A stretch of DNA of 64,000 nt from Dickeya dianthicola NCPPB 453 (GTDB lineage: Bacteria; Pseudomonadota; Gammaproteobacteria; Enterobacterales; Enterobacteriaceae), in assembly GCF_000365305.1 (NCBI RefSeq), contig NZ_CM001841.1:1233653-1297652 (forward strand), in the 5' to 3' direction. Positions 9,911 to 18,916 of the stretch are shown here, piece by piece. The notes beneath the pieces were generated by a model that worked only from the letters and a program-made list of their open reading frames with translations, ran no database searches and was not told the origin of the DNA. The position numbers and the translations under genes were made by a program. Numbering within the stretch: position 1 is the stretch's first letter; every line of letters begins with the position of its first letter.

Positions 9911-10780
9911 TTAGTCTTCCAGTTGCGGTTGCGGAACGTCGTCAGGAATTCTGACATGAACCTGAATAATACGGCGGCTGTCTGCCATAGCAACTTTGAA
10001 CACGTAACCGTCGATGTCGATGGTTTCCCCGCGTGCCGGCAGGTGACCGAAAGATTGCATCACCAGACCGCCGATGGTATCTACTTCTTCGTCGCTGAAG
10101 CGGGTCGCGAAGATCTTGTTGAAGTCCTCGATAGGCGTAAGCGCGCGCACCGTGTAAGTCTGGCGGTTCAACTGGCGGATATCGCGGTCTTCCTCGTCAT
10201 CGTATTCGTCTTCGATTTCGCCGACGATCAGCTCCAGAATGTCTTCAATCGTCACCAGCCCGGAGACGCCGCCGAATTCATCGATGACGATCGCCATGTG
10301 GTAACGCAGGGAACGGAATTCGTTGAGCATTCGGTCCACTCGCTTGCTTTCCGGCACCACCACGGCAGGCCGCAGCACTCTATCCATGCTGAACGGTTCG
10401 GAGTTGCTGCGCATGAACGGCAGCAGGTCCTTGGCCATCAGGATGCCTTCGATATGGTCCTTGTCTTCGCTGATGACCGGGAAACGGGAGTGGGCCGATT
10501 CGATGATCACATCCAGACACTCTTCCAGCGTCTGATTATGCTTGAGGGTAATCATCTGCGAACGCGGGATCATGATGTCGCGAACCCGCTGTTCGGCGAT
10601 ATCCATCACCCCTTCCAGCATGTCGCGGATTTCCGGATCAATTTGTTCCGAATCGCGGATTAATGCCAGCAGATCGTCGTGATCTTTGGATTCGCCGTGA
10701 AAAATCTGATTGAGAAAAAGAGAAAAAAATCCCTTTTTGGGACTGGGGGTATCGCTGTTGGGAGAATGGTCGTCGCTCAT
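9911..10780 (-). CDS. corC: CorC/YbeX CBS-domain transporter-associated protein
   Basis: A cytoplasmic protein of the CorC/HlyC family, 289 residues, associated with magnesium/cobalt efflux by CorA and, in more recent work on YbeX, with ribosome and magnesium homeostasis. It has two CBS domains (about residues 65-190, with [12 protein letters not shown] and [21 protein letters not shown]) followed by the C-terminal CorC-HlyC domain ([13 protein letters not shown]). The start MSDDHSPN is preferred over an ATA-led extension because it matches homologs. It is encoded between ybeY and lnt. Confidence 0.94.
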   Translation of the reverse strand: MSDDHSPNSDTPSPKKGFFSLFLNQIFHGESKDHDDLLALIRDSEQIDPEIRDMLEGVMDIAEQRVRDIMIPRSQMITLKHNQTLEECLDVIIESAHSRFPVISEDKDHIEGILMAKDLLPFMRSNSEPFSMDRVLRPAVVVPESKRVDRMLNEFRSLRYHMAIVIDEFGGVSGLVTIEDILELIVGEIEDEYDDEEDRDIRQLNRQTYTVRALTPIEDFNKIFATRFSDEEVDTIGGLVMQSFGHLPARGETIDIDGYVFKVAMADSRRIIQVHVRIPDDVPQPQLED

Positions 10781-10878
10781 GGCGTCAGTTAATATCACTC
10801 TTGTTAAGAAATGATGACCAGCGGTGAATGTCGTCGGTGGCGTATCGCCGCTGGCGTCTGATCCTTAAAATATCGAAT

Positions 10879-11364
10879 TTAAGGCTTGTCGGTAACATCT
10901 TCTTTTTCTGCCAGATACGGGTCGGCATAACCCATACTTTGCATTATTTCCGTTTCCAGTGCTTCCATTTCTTCGGCTTCACTGTCTTCGATATGATCAT
11001 AACCTAACAGATGCAGGCTGCCGTGAACAACCATGTGCGCCCAATGTTCCTCCGCGCTTTTCTCTTGTTCGACCGCTTCCTGCTCGACCACCTGCCGGCA
11101 GATGATGAGGTCGCCCAGCAGCGGCAGTTCCACTTCCGGCGGCGCCTCGAACGGGAACGACAGCACGTTGGTCGGTTTGTCTTTGCCGCGATAAGTCAGG
11201 TTCAGGTGATGGCTTTCCTCTTCGTCCACCACCCGGATGGTGACTTCCGCCACCTCCTGAAACTGCGGCAACACCGCTTCCAGCCAGCGTTGGAAGTCAG
11301 CTTCCGACGGCAGCCCGTTGATCGTGTCGCTGGCGATTTGCAAATCAAGAATAACCTGAGTCAT
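10879..11364 (-). CDS. ybeY: endoribonuclease YbeY
   Basis: YbeY is a single-strand-specific metallo-endoribonuclease needed for 16S rRNA 3'-end maturation and 70S ribosome quality control. The 161-residue product carries the zinc-binding signature [11 protein letters not shown] near its C-terminal third and the family stretch [19 protein letters not shown]. The ATG at 11364 overlaps the ybeZ stop (ATGA). An upstream extension of 28 residues in the same frame lies inside ybeZ and is low-complexity, so it was rejected. Confidence 0.95.
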   Translation of the reverse strand: MTQVILDLQIASDTINGLPSEADFQRWLEAVLPQFQEVAEVTIRVVDEEESHHLNLTYRGKDKPTNVLSFPFEAPPEVELPLLGDLIICRQVVEQEAVEQEKSAEEHWAHMVVHGSLHLLGYDHIEDSEAEEMEALETEIMQSMGYADPYLAEKEDVTDKP

Positions 11365-12413
11365 TTCTGCTCCTGCGCGTTGTCCTGCGCTTCGCGTTTG
11401 CGTTGCTCCGCCAGTTGGTCCCGGCGTTTCTGATCGGCGTTTTCCCACGCCTCATAGGCGTTGACGATGCGGGCGACCACCGGGTGGCGCACCACGTCTT
11501 CGCTGTGGAAGAAGTTGAAACTGATTTCCTCGACTTCCGACAGCACCTCAATGGCGTGGCGTAAACCGGATTTTTGATTGCGCGGCAGGTCGATCTGGGT
11601 GACGTCGCCGGTGATGACCGCTTTCGAGTTAAACCCGATACGGGTCAGGAACATCTTCATCTGTTCGAGGGTGGTGTTCTGGCTTTCGTCCAGAATGATG
11701 AAGGCGTCGTTAAGCGTGCGGCCGCGCATGTAGGCCAGCGGGGCCACTTCAATCACGTTACGCTCGATAAGCTTTTCCACCCGCTCGAAACCCAGCATCT
11801 CAAATAGCGCGTCGTAGAGCGGGCGCAGGTACGGGTCCACCTTCTGGCTCAGGTCGCCCGGCAGGAAGCCCAGCTTTTCACCGGCTTCCACCGCCGGACG
11901 AGTCAGCAGAATGCGGCGGATTTCCTGACGCTCCAGCGCATCCACCGCCGCTGCCACCGCCAGATAGGTTTTCCCGGTGCCGGCCGGGCCGATACCGAAG
12001 GTGATGTCGTGATCGAGAATATGGGCGATGTACTGTGCCTGATTGGGCGTGCGCGGTTTGATCATGCCGCGTTTGGTGCGGATATTCACCGCTTTGCCGT
12101 ATTCCGGTACGCTGTCGGCGGTTTGTTCCAGCACCCGGGATTCCTTGATGGCCAGATGAATCTGCTCCGGCTCAATATCCGGAATAACGCCGCGCACCGG
12201 CGCGGTATCCACGTAAAGATGCCGCAGGATGTCGGCAGCGGCGTCGATGCAGAGGTCTTTCCCCATCAGCTTGAAGTTATTGTCGCGATGATTGATCTCT
12301 ATGCCGAGGCGGCGTTCCAGCTGTTTGATGTTGTCGTCAAACGGGCCGCACAGACTAAGCAGGCGTTTGTTGTCCGCGGGTTCGAGGGCAATTTCTTTTA
12401 TCGTTACGTTCAA
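11361..12413 (-). CDS. ybeZ: PhoH-like ATPase YbeZ
   Basis: A PhoH-family P-loop ATPase that partners YbeY in rRNA processing and stress responses. The 350-residue protein has an N-terminal RNA-binding-like region, Walker A GPAGTGKT and Walker [11 protein letters not shown], then [14 protein letters not shown] place the start at a TTG (12411-12413) because it aligns with the usual N-terminus ([15 protein letters not shown]) and has an AGAGGAA ribosome binding site 6 bases upstream. Another in-frame TTG 33 bases further upstream lacks such a site. It heads a ybeZ-ybeY-corC-lnt unit separated from miaB by a terminator. Confidence 0.94.
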   Translation of the reverse strand: MNVTIKEIALEPADNKRLLSLCGPFDDNIKQLERRLGIEINHRDNNFKLMGKDLCIDAAADILRHLYVDTAPVRGVIPDIEPEQIHLAIKESRVLEQTADSVPEYGKAVNIRTKRGMIKPRTPNQAQYIAHILDHDITFGIGPAGTGKTYLAVAAAVDALERQEIRRILLTRPAVEAGEKLGFLPGDLSQKVDPYLRPLYDALFEMLGFERVEKLIERNVIEVAPLAYMRGRTLNDAFIILDESQNTTLEQMKMFLTRIGFNSKAVITGDVTQIDLPRNQKSGLRHAIEVLSEVEEISFNFFHSEDVVRHPVVARIVNAYEAWENADQKRRDQLAEQRKREAQDNAQEQK

Positions 12414-12596
12414 ACTATTCCTCTTGGGTTTAAGCAGAATGAGCAATGACGCTGTGCCACCAGCAGTGATATCTGCCCGGATGCGGCGCAGAGATTACCC
12501 TGATTATTTATCGTGAACCCCGCAGGGCGCAAGTCACATTCGGCATAAAGACGTCGGGGGAGATGAATCTGTTCCGGGTGTCGCCGCAAACAAAAA

Positions 12597-12617
12597 GCGG
12601 GCCGTTTGACGGCCCGC
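12597..12617 (-). terminator. Rho-independent terminator after miaB
   Basis: A perfect 9-bp stem (GCGGGCCGT with complement) and 3-base loop lie 21 bp downstream of the miaB stop, followed on the minus strand by five T. It implies that ybeZ has its own promoter within 12414-12590. Confidence 0.9.
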
Positions 12618-12638
12618 CTGATAACAATCGTGAGCGTA

Positions 12639-14063
12639 TCACGGCTGATAGAGGCCAACGCCAAGCTCGTTCTCTTTGCGGGTACGGGCGATAACCGACG
12701 TCGGTGACTCGCTAACGCGCAGATCCATTTGATCTTCGGTACGAATTACCACGCCACGCAGCGAGTTCGGGTAAACGTCGACAATTTCCACATCGACGAA
12801 TTTGCCGATCATGTCGGGCTCTCCTTCGAAGTTCACTACGCGGTTATTTTCAGTGCGGCCGGACAGCTCCATCACGCTTTTGCGCGAAGTGCCCTCCACC
12901 AAAATACGCTGCACGGAGCCCATCATTCGGCGGCTGTACTGCATGGCTTGCTGATTGATGCGTTCTTGCAGAATGTACAGCCGCTGTTTTTTCTCGTCTT
13001 CGCTCACGTCGTCCACCATGTCGGCGGCCGGGGTGCCGGGGCGGGGCGAGTAGATAAAGCTGAAGCTCATGTCGAAATCGATATCGGCGATCAGTTTCAT
13101 GGTCTGATCGAAATCGTCCTGCGTTTCGCCTGGGAAGCCGACGATAAAGTCGGAACTGATCTGAATAGCCGGGCGCGCGTTGCGCAGTTTACGGATGATG
13201 GCCTTGTATTCCAGCGCGGTGTGGCGGCGCTTCATCATGGTCAGTACGCGGTCGGAGCCGCTCTGAACCGGCAGATGCAGGAAACTCACCAGTTCCGGCG
13301 TATCTTCGTACACGCTGATGATATCGTCGGTGAATTCGATAGGATGACTGGTGATGAAGCGGATGCGGTCGATGCCGTCAATCGTCGCCACCAGGCGCAG
13401 CAGTTCGGCAAAACTGCAGATGTCGTCATCGTGCGTCGCGCCGCGGTAAGCGTTCACGTTCTGGCCCAACAGGTTGACTTCACGTACGCCCTGAGCCGCC
13501 AGTTGAGCGATTTCAAACAGCACGTCATCCACCGGACGGCTGACTTCTTCGCCGCGGGTATAAGGCACTACGCAGAAGGTGCAGTATTTGTTGCAGCCTT
13601 CCATGATGGAGACGAAGGCGCTCGGCCCTTCGGCGCGCGGTTCCGGCAGCCGGTCAAATTTTTCCACTTCCGGGAAGCTGATGTCTACGATTGGGCTACG
13701 GGTGCCCTGCACGTGGTTGATCATTTCCGGCAGGCGATGCAAGGTCTGCGGCCCGAAAATCACGTCCACGTAATGCGCGCGGTCGCGAATGTGTTCACCT
13801 TCCTGCGAAGCCACACAGCCGCCCACGCCGATAATCAGATTCGGGTTGACGTCTTTGAGTGTTTTCCAGCGGCCGAGCTGATGAAACACTTTTTCCTGCG
13901 CCTTTTCACGGATCGAACAGGTATTCAGCAGCAGAATGTCAGCGTCTTCAGCGACGTCGGTCAGCTGGTAACCGTGCGTACTTTCCAGTAGGTCGGCTAT
14001 CTTCGATGAATCGTATTCGTTCATCTGACAGCCCCAGGTTTTGATATGCAGTTTCTTTGTCAT
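12639..14063 (-). CDS. miaB: tRNA-2-methylthio-N6-dimethylallyladenosine synthase
   Basis: MiaB is a radical-SAM methylthiotransferase that converts i6A37 to ms2i6A37 in tRNAs reading UNN codons. The roughly 474-residue protein shows all three expected parts. The N-terminal UPF0004 domain has cluster cysteines in [17 protein letters not shown] and GGCVASQ. The radical SAM CxxxCxxC motif is in [12 protein letters not shown]-terminal TRAM domain ([10 protein letters not shown]...[11 protein letters not shown]) follows. The start [12 protein letters not shown] is the family norm; an ATG two codons upstream (14069) is equally possible. It is divergent from ubiF. Confidence 0.97.
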   Translation of the reverse strand: MTKKLHIKTWGCQMNEYDSSKIADLLESTHGYQLTDVAEDADILLLNTCSIREKAQEKVFHQLGRWKTLKDVNPNLIIGVGGCVASQEGEHIRDRAHYVDVIFGPQTLHRLPEMINHVQGTRSPIVDISFPEVEKFDRLPEPRAEGPSAFVSIMEGCNKYCTFCVVPYTRGEEVSRPVDDVLFEIAQLAAQGVREVNLLGQNVNAYRGATHDDDICSFAELLRLVATIDGIDRIRFITSHPIEFTDDIISVYEDTPELVSFLHLPVQSGSDRVLTMMKRRHTALEYKAIIRKLRNARPAIQISSDFIVGFPGETQDDFDQTMKLIADIDFDMSFSFIYSPRPGTPAADMVDDVSEDEKKQRLYILQERINQQAMQYSRRMMGSVQRILVEGTSRKSVMELSGRTENNRVVNFEGEPDMIGKFVDVEIVDVYPNSLRGVVIRTEDQMDLRVSESPTSVIARTRKENELGVGLYQP

Positions 14064-14311
14064 CGTCATCGACTAGCCATTACTCAGTGCGGGTAAACAC
14101 GCTTACCTTTCTAATGGGGCGCGTACATGCGGGCGCGTATTGTAATCTTTTGCCGTCGTTGTGACCAGCGTGAGCGGCAGGTCGCTTTTCTGAAAAACCG
14201 TTGCCGAAATCCAGTAAACTATCAGCATCTTTTGTCTTTCTGGCGCATGTGTCTTCTTTACATACACAATAGAAACAGTGGGATATGCGCAGCAGAAACA
14301 GTGGGGCAGAT

Positions 14312-15493
14312 ATGCACTATGATGCGGTGATTTATGATGCGGTGATTGTAGGCGGAGGCATGGTGGGTGCCGCCGCCGCGTTGGGACTGGCGCAGAGTGG
14401 TTTTCAGGTGGCGGTGCTGGAGCAGGAAACGCCGTTGCCGTTTGTTGCGAGCAGTGCGCCGGATGTGCGGGTATCGGCGATGGGTCAGGCGTCGGTCAGG
14501 CTGCTGGAGCGGCTGGGAGCCTGGCAAGGCGTCGGGCTGATGCGCTGCGCGCCTTACCGTCGGCTCGAAACCTGGGAATGGGACAATGCGCATGTGGTGT
14601 TCGATGCGGCCGACCTCGGGTTATCCGAACTGGGGTTCATGGTGGAGAACCGTATTCTGCAATTGGCGTTGTGGCAGGTGCTGGAGAAGACGCTTGGCGT
14701 GACGCTGCTGTGCCCGTGGCAATTGCAGAGTATGCATCGCGAGGGCGAGCGGTGGGTGCTGACTGGCGAGCAGGGCGACAGCCTGTCTGCATCGCTGATA
14801 ATTGGCGCTGACGGCGCCAATTCGAAAATTCGCCAGTGGGCGGGTATCGGTATCACCGGTTGGCAATATCGCCAGTCCTGCATGCTGATCAGCGCTGAAA
14901 TGGCCGGCCCACAACAGGATGCGACCTGGCAGTGCTTTACGCCGTCCGGGCCGCGCGCGTTTCTGCCGCTGTTTGACGGCTGGTGCTCGCTGGTGTGGTA
15001 CGACAGCCCGCAACGTATCCGCCAGTTGCAGGCGATGTCGCTTCTTCAACTGAATAAGGCCATCGCCGAGACGTTTCCTGCGCGGCTGGGCGCGGTCAAT
15101 GCGGTAGCGGCCGGCGCGTTTCCGCTGGTGCGTCGTCATGCGCAGCAGTATGTGTTGCCGGGGCTGGCGCTGATTGGCGATGCTGCGCATACCATCAACC
15201 CGCTGGCGGGGCAGGGCGTGAATCTGGGATATCGGGATGTTTCCGCGCTGCTTGAGGCGGTGATTCAGGCGCGTGATGAAGGCGCTGTCTGGTATGATGA
15301 GTCGGTGCTGCGGCGTTATCAGCGGCAGCGTAAGCCCGATAATCTGCTGATGCAAAGCGGCATGGACCTGTTTTACGGCGCGTTCAGTAACCGGCTGCCG
15401 CCGCTTGAATTAGCCCGTAACCTGGCGCTGATGGCGGCGCAACGCGCCGGAAAACTGAAACAACAGGCGTTGCGTTACGCGCTGGGGTTGTAA
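14312..15493 (+). CDS. ubiF: 3-demethoxyubiquinol 3-hydroxylase
   Basis: UbiF is the FAD-dependent monooxygenase of the C5/C6 ring hydroxylation step late in ubiquinone biosynthesis. The 393-residue product has the FAD dinucleotide fold VGGGMVGAAAALG, the DG motif GADGANSKIRQW and the second FAD motif GDAAHTINPLAGQGVNLG. The ATG at 14312 is preferred (GGGG 6-9 bases upstream); another in-frame ATG lies at 14285. The N-terminus carries a perfect 15-bp tandem duplication (14318-14347) that encodes YDAVI twice and adds five residues before the FAD motif. It is divergent from miaB. Confidence 0.94.
   Translation: MHYDAVIYDAVIVGGGMVGAAAALGLAQSGFQVAVLEQETPLPFVASSAPDVRVSAMGQASVRLLERLGAWQGVGLMRCAPYRRLETWEWDNAHVVFDAADLGLSELGFMVENRILQLALWQVLEKTLGVTLLCPWQLQSMHREGERWVLTGEQGDSLSASLIIGADGANSKIRQWAGIGITGWQYRQSCMLISAEMAGPQQDATWQCFTPSGPRAFLPLFDGWCSLVWYDSPQRIRQLQAMSLLQLNKAIAETFPARLGAVNAVAAGAFPLVRRHAQQYVLPGLALIGDAAHTINPLAGQGVNLGYRDVSALLEAVIQARDEGAVWYDESVLRRYQRQRKPDNLLMQSGMDLFYGAFSNRLPPLELARNLALMAAQRAGKLKQQALRYALGL
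14318..14347. repeat. 15-bp perfect tandem duplication in the ubiF start region
   Basis: The unit TATGATGCGGTGATT occurs twice back to back (14318-14332, 14333-14347). It keeps frame and duplicates YDAVI right before the FAD-binding motif. Just upstream AGAAACAGTGGG is also present twice (14271-14282, 14294-14305). Confidence 0.95.
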
Positions 15494-15673
15494 CTCGCTC
15501 GCTGCCTGTGGCCGCTGCGGTATTTCATGATTATTTCTTCGCCGTCATACCGCTTTCATGCCGTGCCGTTACCTTGATGCCGCTCCATTGGTGAAGAGAC
15601 GGCCTGCATCGCGCGTTATCCTGCGGCACCGCGATTTTTATGGCGAATTCCTTATCTTTGGGTAGTGAAACTG

Positions 15674-16003
15674 ATGACCTATTTATTTCTTTGTCTGGCG
15701 ATTGTGTCAGAGGTGGTGGCGACGACGGCGCTGAAATTGTCGGAGAGTTTTACCCGGCTGGTGCCGAGTATCGTGACGCTGGTGTTCTACGCTATCGCCT
15801 TTTACTGTCTGACCATTTCCATGCGGGTGTTGCCGACAGGCGTGATTTACGCCATTTGGTCGGGTGTAGGAATTGTGTTGATCGCAGCGATAAGCTGGAT
15901 TTTTTACGATCAGCGGTTGGACTGGCCGGCGGTGCTGGGGATGGCGCTGATCATTGCCGGAGTGGCGGTGATTAACCTGTTTTCCAATTCTGTGGCGCAC
16001 TGA
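15674..16003 (+). CDS. EmrE-like small multidrug resistance (SMR) transporter
   Basis: A 109-residue, four-helix inner-membrane exporter of the SMR family. Members swap protons for quaternary ammonium compounds, polyaromatic cations or guanidinium. The essential membrane glutamate is present at residue 13 (LAIVSEVVATTALKLSE). The EmrE-like signature YAIWSGVGIVLI and a C-terminal helix VLGMALIIAGVAVINLFS follow. A GTG three codons upstream (15665) is an alternative start. It sits between ubiF and the tRNA cluster, where E. coli has no such gene, so it is probably a lineage-specific insertion. It looks closer to EmrE than to SugE; the substrate cannot be told. Confidence 0.88.
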   Translation: MTYLFLCLAIVSEVVATTALKLSESFTRLVPSIVTLVFYAIAFYCLTISMRVLPTGVIYAIWSGVGIVLIAAISWIFYDQRLDWPAVLGMALIIAGVAVINLFSNSVAH

Positions 16004-16100
16004 TGCGAATCCGGTACTGACGCCAGCGTGGTACCGGTTATTTGATGCAGATAATACTGCTGGATGCGCAATAACTAACTGAATGGGCAGTAAAAAAGAA

Positions 16101-16122
16101 AAAGCCCGTTTGCACGGGCTTT
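16101..16122 (-). terminator. terminator of the tRNA cluster (possibly bidirectional)
   Basis: A 9-bp stem AAAGCCCGT/ACGGGCTTT with a 4-base loop lies 7 bp after the last tRNA. Minus-strand readout is followed by a T-rich tail (TTCTTTTTTA). The plus-strand tail (TCTG) is short but the structure may also end the SMR transcript. Confidence 0.85.
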
Positions 16123-16128
16123 TCTGTA

Positions 16129-16203
16129 TGGCTGGGGTACGAGGATTCGAACCTCGGGATGGCGGAATCAGAATCCGCTGCCTTACCGCTTGGCGATACC
16201 CCA
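16129..16203 (-). tRNA. glnV: tRNA-Gln (anticodon CTG)
   Basis: A 75-base cloverleaf with encoded CCA. The anticodon loop TTCTGAT between GCGGA/TCCGC arms reads CAG. T-arm GGTTCGAATCC is intact. It is the last gene of the cluster and identical to the copy at 16332-16406. Confidence 0.97.
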
Positions 16204-16211
16204 ATTTAAAG

Positions 16212-16288
16212 TGGTGGCTACGACGGGAATCGAACCTGTGACCCCAGCATTATGAGTGCTGTGCTCTAACCAGCTGAGCTACGTAGCC
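16212..16288 (-). tRNA. metU: tRNA-Met, elongator (anticodon CAT)
   Basis: A 77-base elongator tRNA-Met with encoded CCA. It begins GGCTACGTAGCTCAG and has the CTCATAA anticodon loop. It is identical to the copy at 16670-16746. Confidence 0.97.
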
Positions 16289-16331
16289 AAATTACTGCAC
16301 GGTCAGAAGCCGACGGCTTCATGACTGAATA

Positions 16332-16406
16332 TGGCTGGGGTACGAGGATTCGAACCTCGGGATGGCGGAATCAGAATCCGCTGCCTTACCGCTTGGCGAT
16401 ACCCCA
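16332..16406 (-). tRNA. tRNA-Gln (anticodon CTG)
   Basis: A 75-base tRNA with encoded CCA, identical to the distal copy at 16129-16203. It follows the Gln(TTG) gene. The exact E. coli counterpart name is ambiguous because the E. coli cluster has four Gln genes and this one three. Confidence 0.97.
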
Positions 16407-16444
16407 ACAGGGCGCACACCGTATGATGTGTCTCACTTGATTCA

Positions 16445-16519
16445 TGGCTGGGGTACCAGGATTCGAACCTGGGAGTGGCGGGATCAAAACCCGCTGCCTT
16501 ACCGCTTGGCTATACCCCA
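16445..16519 (-). tRNA. glnU: tRNA-Gln (anticodon TTG)
   Basis: A 75-base tRNA with encoded CCA. The anticodon loop TTTTGAT in GCGGG/CCCGC arms reads CAA. It is third in the cluster after Met and Leu, as glnU is in E. coli. Confidence 0.97.
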
Positions 16520-16575
16520 ATAAAACCGCTGCACACCGAAGCTGACGCTTTAGTTTTTTACACTGATAAAGGCAA

Positions 16576-16660
16576 TGGTGCGGGAGGCGAGACTTGAACT
16601 CGCACACCTTGCGGCGCCAGAACCTAAATCTGGTGCGTCTACCAATTTCGCCACTCCCGC
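16576..16660 (-). tRNA. leuW: tRNA-Leu (anticodon TAG)
   Basis: An 85-base class II tRNA with long variable arm and encoded CCA. It begins GCGGGAGTGGCGAAATTGG; the anticodon loop ATTTAGG reads CUA. It matches leuW in sequence and position. Confidence 0.97.
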
Positions 16661-16669
16661 AGGAAAAAA

Positions 16670-16746
16670 TGGTGGCTACGACGGGAATCGAACCTGTGAC
16701 CCCAGCATTATGAGTGCTGTGCTCTAACCAGCTGAGCTACGTAGCC
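16670..16746 (-). tRNA. metT: tRNA-Met, elongator (anticodon CAT), first gene of cluster
   Basis: A 77-base elongator tRNA-Met with encoded CCA, first in the leftward Met-Leu-Gln-Gln-Met-Gln cluster. A strong promoter with a GC-rich discriminator lies about 40 bp upstream. Confidence 0.97.
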
Positions 16747-16784
16747 ATCTTTTCCGCGTCACCTTCATCGGCGTTGCGGGGCGC

Positions 16785-16813
16785 ATTATGCTGAGTTGGT
16801 CTTTTGGCGTCAA
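16785..16813 (-). promoter_or_regulatory. sigma-70 promoter of the tRNA cluster
   Basis: On the minus strand TTGACG (-35, 16808-16813) and CATAAT (-10, 16785-16790) are separated by exactly 17 bp. The discriminator GCGCCCC is GC-rich, as expected for a stable-RNA promoter under stringent (ppGpp) control. Confidence 0.85.
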
Positions 16814-16919
16814 CACATTTTTTCCCTAAAAACGGCGTATTCGCGCTGTTTGTTTGGGTTATGAACAGTCTGGTGAGAAAAGCGTCAGAAGGCGGGCTTT
16901 TGCTTGTATTCCATAACAA

Positions 16920-16943
16920 AAACGGGCCGTTAAAGGCCCGTTT
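16920..16943 (-). terminator. Rho-independent terminator of asnB
   Basis: A perfect 9-bp stem AAACGGGCC/GGCCCGTTT with a 6-base loop lies 21 bp after the asnB stop and is followed on the minus strand by a T tract. Confidence 0.9.
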
Positions 16944-16964
16944 GAAACGGTAAAATAAAACCGG

Positions 16965-18629
16965 TTACTGGTAGGCGGACTGATGCACGCCGACGGCGCG
17001 ACCCGACGGATCATCCATCTTTTTGAAAGATTCATCCCATTCAATCGCCTTGGCGGACGAACAGGCTACAGAAGGACCGCCGGGGACGCATTCCGCCGCG
17101 CTCGGGACCGGGAACAGTTCTTCAAAAATTTCGCGGTATAGATAGCCTTCTTTGGTGGTCGGCGTGTTGTACGGGAAACGGAAGTGCGCGGTTTCCAGTT
17201 GCTGGTCGGAAATCTGTTTGGCCGCGACCTCTTTCAATGTATCGATCCAGCTGTAACCCACGCCGTCAGAGAACTGTTCTTTTTGGCGCCAGGCCACGCT
17301 GTGCGGCAGATAGGATTCGAAGCACTCACGCAGGATGTGTTTTTCCATCTTGCCGTTGCCGCACATCTTGTCTTTCGGGTTAATGCGCATCGCTACGTCG
17401 AGGAATTTCTTGTCCAGGAACGGTACGCGGGCTTCAACACCCCAGGCAGACATCGCTTTGTTGGCGCGGGCACAGTCATACTGATGCAACGCCAGCAGTT
17501 TGCGCACGGTTTCTTCGTGAAATTCTTTCGCGTTCGGCGCTTTGTGGAAGTAGAGATAGCCGCCGAATACTTCGTCCGCCCCTTCGCCAGACAGCACCAT
17601 CTTGATACCCATCGCCTTGATTTTACGGGACATCAGGTACATCGGCGTTGAGGCGCGGATGGTGGTGACGTCATAGGTTTCGATGTGGTAAATCACGTCG
17701 CGGATGGCGTCCAGACCTTCTTGTACCGTGAAATGGATTTCGTGATGCACGGTGCCCAGATGTTCTGCGACGTCGCGCGCGGCTTTCAGGTCAGGCGCGC
17801 CTTCCAGGCCGACCGCGAACGAGTGAAGCTGCGGCCACCAGGCTTCGCTGCGTTCGTCGTCTTCCACGCGGCGGGCGGCGAACTTCTTGGTGACGGCGGA
17901 AATGATGGAAGAGTCCAGCCCGCCGGACAGCAGCACGCCGTAAGGGACGTCGGACATCAGGTGGCTTTTCACCGATTCTTCCAGCGCTTCGCGCAGTTCA
18001 TCGGCGTCGGTGGCGTTATCTTTAACGTTGTCGTATTCGAACCAGTCACGGCGATAGTATTCGCGAATCTCGCCGTCCTGGCTCCACAGGTAGCTGCCGG
18101 CCGGGAATTCTTTGATGGTACGGCACACCGGCACCAGCGCTTTCATCTCGGACGCCACGTAGAGGTTGCCGTGTTCGTCGTAACCCATATAAAGCGGGAT
18201 GATGCCCAGGTGATCGCGGCCGATCAGATACGCGTCTTTCTCGCTGTCATACAGGGCGAAAGCGAACATGCCGCGCAGTTCGTCCAGAAATTCCGGACCT
18301 TTTTCCTGATACAGCGCCAGAATCACTTCGCAGTCGGAACCGGTCTGGAATTGATAGCGGTCGCCGTATTGCTGACGCAGAGCCTGATGGTTGTAAATTT
18401 CGCCGTTCACGGCCAGAACGTGGGTGTGCGCCTGGTTGTAGAGCGGTTGAGCGCCGGTGTTGACGTCGACGATGGACAGACGCTCATGTGCCAGAATAGC
18501 TTTGTCGCTGGCGTAAACACCAGACCAATCCGGGCCGCGGTGACGCATCAGACGAGACAATTCCAGCGCTTTCTTGCGCAATTCAACCGGATCGGTTTTC
18601 AGATCAAGCACACCAAAAATAGAACACAT
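16965..18629 (-). CDS. asnB: asparagine synthase B (glutamine-hydrolysing)
   Basis: AsnB makes asparagine from aspartate, ATP and glutamine (or ammonia) in the cytoplasm. The 554-residue protein has the N-terminal class II amidotransferase domain, whose nucleophile is Cys2 (MCSIFGV), with RHRGPDWSG and AVNGEIYNHQ. The C-terminal synthetase domain carries the pyrophosphate-binding motif SGGLDSS. The start at 18629 exposes Cys2, so a 15-residue upstream extension is excluded. In E. coli nagD separates asnB from nagC; here the interval is only 287 bp and contains no gene. Confidence 0.97.
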   Translation of the reverse strand: MCSIFGVLDLKTDPVELRKKALELSRLMRHRGPDWSGVYASDKAILAHERLSIVDVNTGAQPLYNQAHTHVLAVNGEIYNHQALRQQYGDRYQFQTGSDCEVILALYQEKGPEFLDELRGMFAFALYDSEKDAYLIGRDHLGIIPLYMGYDEHGNLYVASEMKALVPVCRTIKEFPAGSYLWSQDGEIREYYRRDWFEYDNVKDNATDADELREALEESVKSHLMSDVPYGVLLSGGLDSSIISAVTKKFAARRVEDDERSEAWWPQLHSFAVGLEGAPDLKAARDVAEHLGTVHHEIHFTVQEGLDAIRDVIYHIETYDVTTIRASTPMYLMSRKIKAMGIKMVLSGEGADEVFGGYLYFHKAPNAKEFHEETVRKLLALHQYDCARANKAMSAWGVEARVPFLDKKFLDVAMRINPKDKMCGNGKMEKHILRECFESYLPHSVAWRQKEQFSDGVGYSWIDTLKEVAAKQISDQQLETAHFRFPYNTPTTKEGYLYREIFEELFPVPSAAECVPGGPSVACSSAKAIEWDESFKKMDDPSGRAVGVHQSAYQ

Positions 18630-18916
18630 ACCAGAGGCTCCCTTTATCCACGCATCACAACGTGAAACAGTCAAAGTGTATGGCGGTAATCAGCGTTTTT
18701 CCTGACCGTATCTCACCTCAGAGGGTGACTCGCCGCCGTATCGGTAACACTGATTTAGCATCAAAAGGGGATAGTAATTCAATATCATTTAATGAAAAAA
18801 GCCATTGTGCTGGTGAATGTGTAATTTATGGTGCGATTTATTGGTTTTTATTCAAGACAGCAGAGAGGAGACGCCGGATTTTTAGCGATCTCATAATCCG
18901 GCCTTATGGCAGAAAA

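Noticed and set aside
12729-13991. A 420-codon open frame antisense to miaB
   Set aside because: Shadow of a conserved gene.
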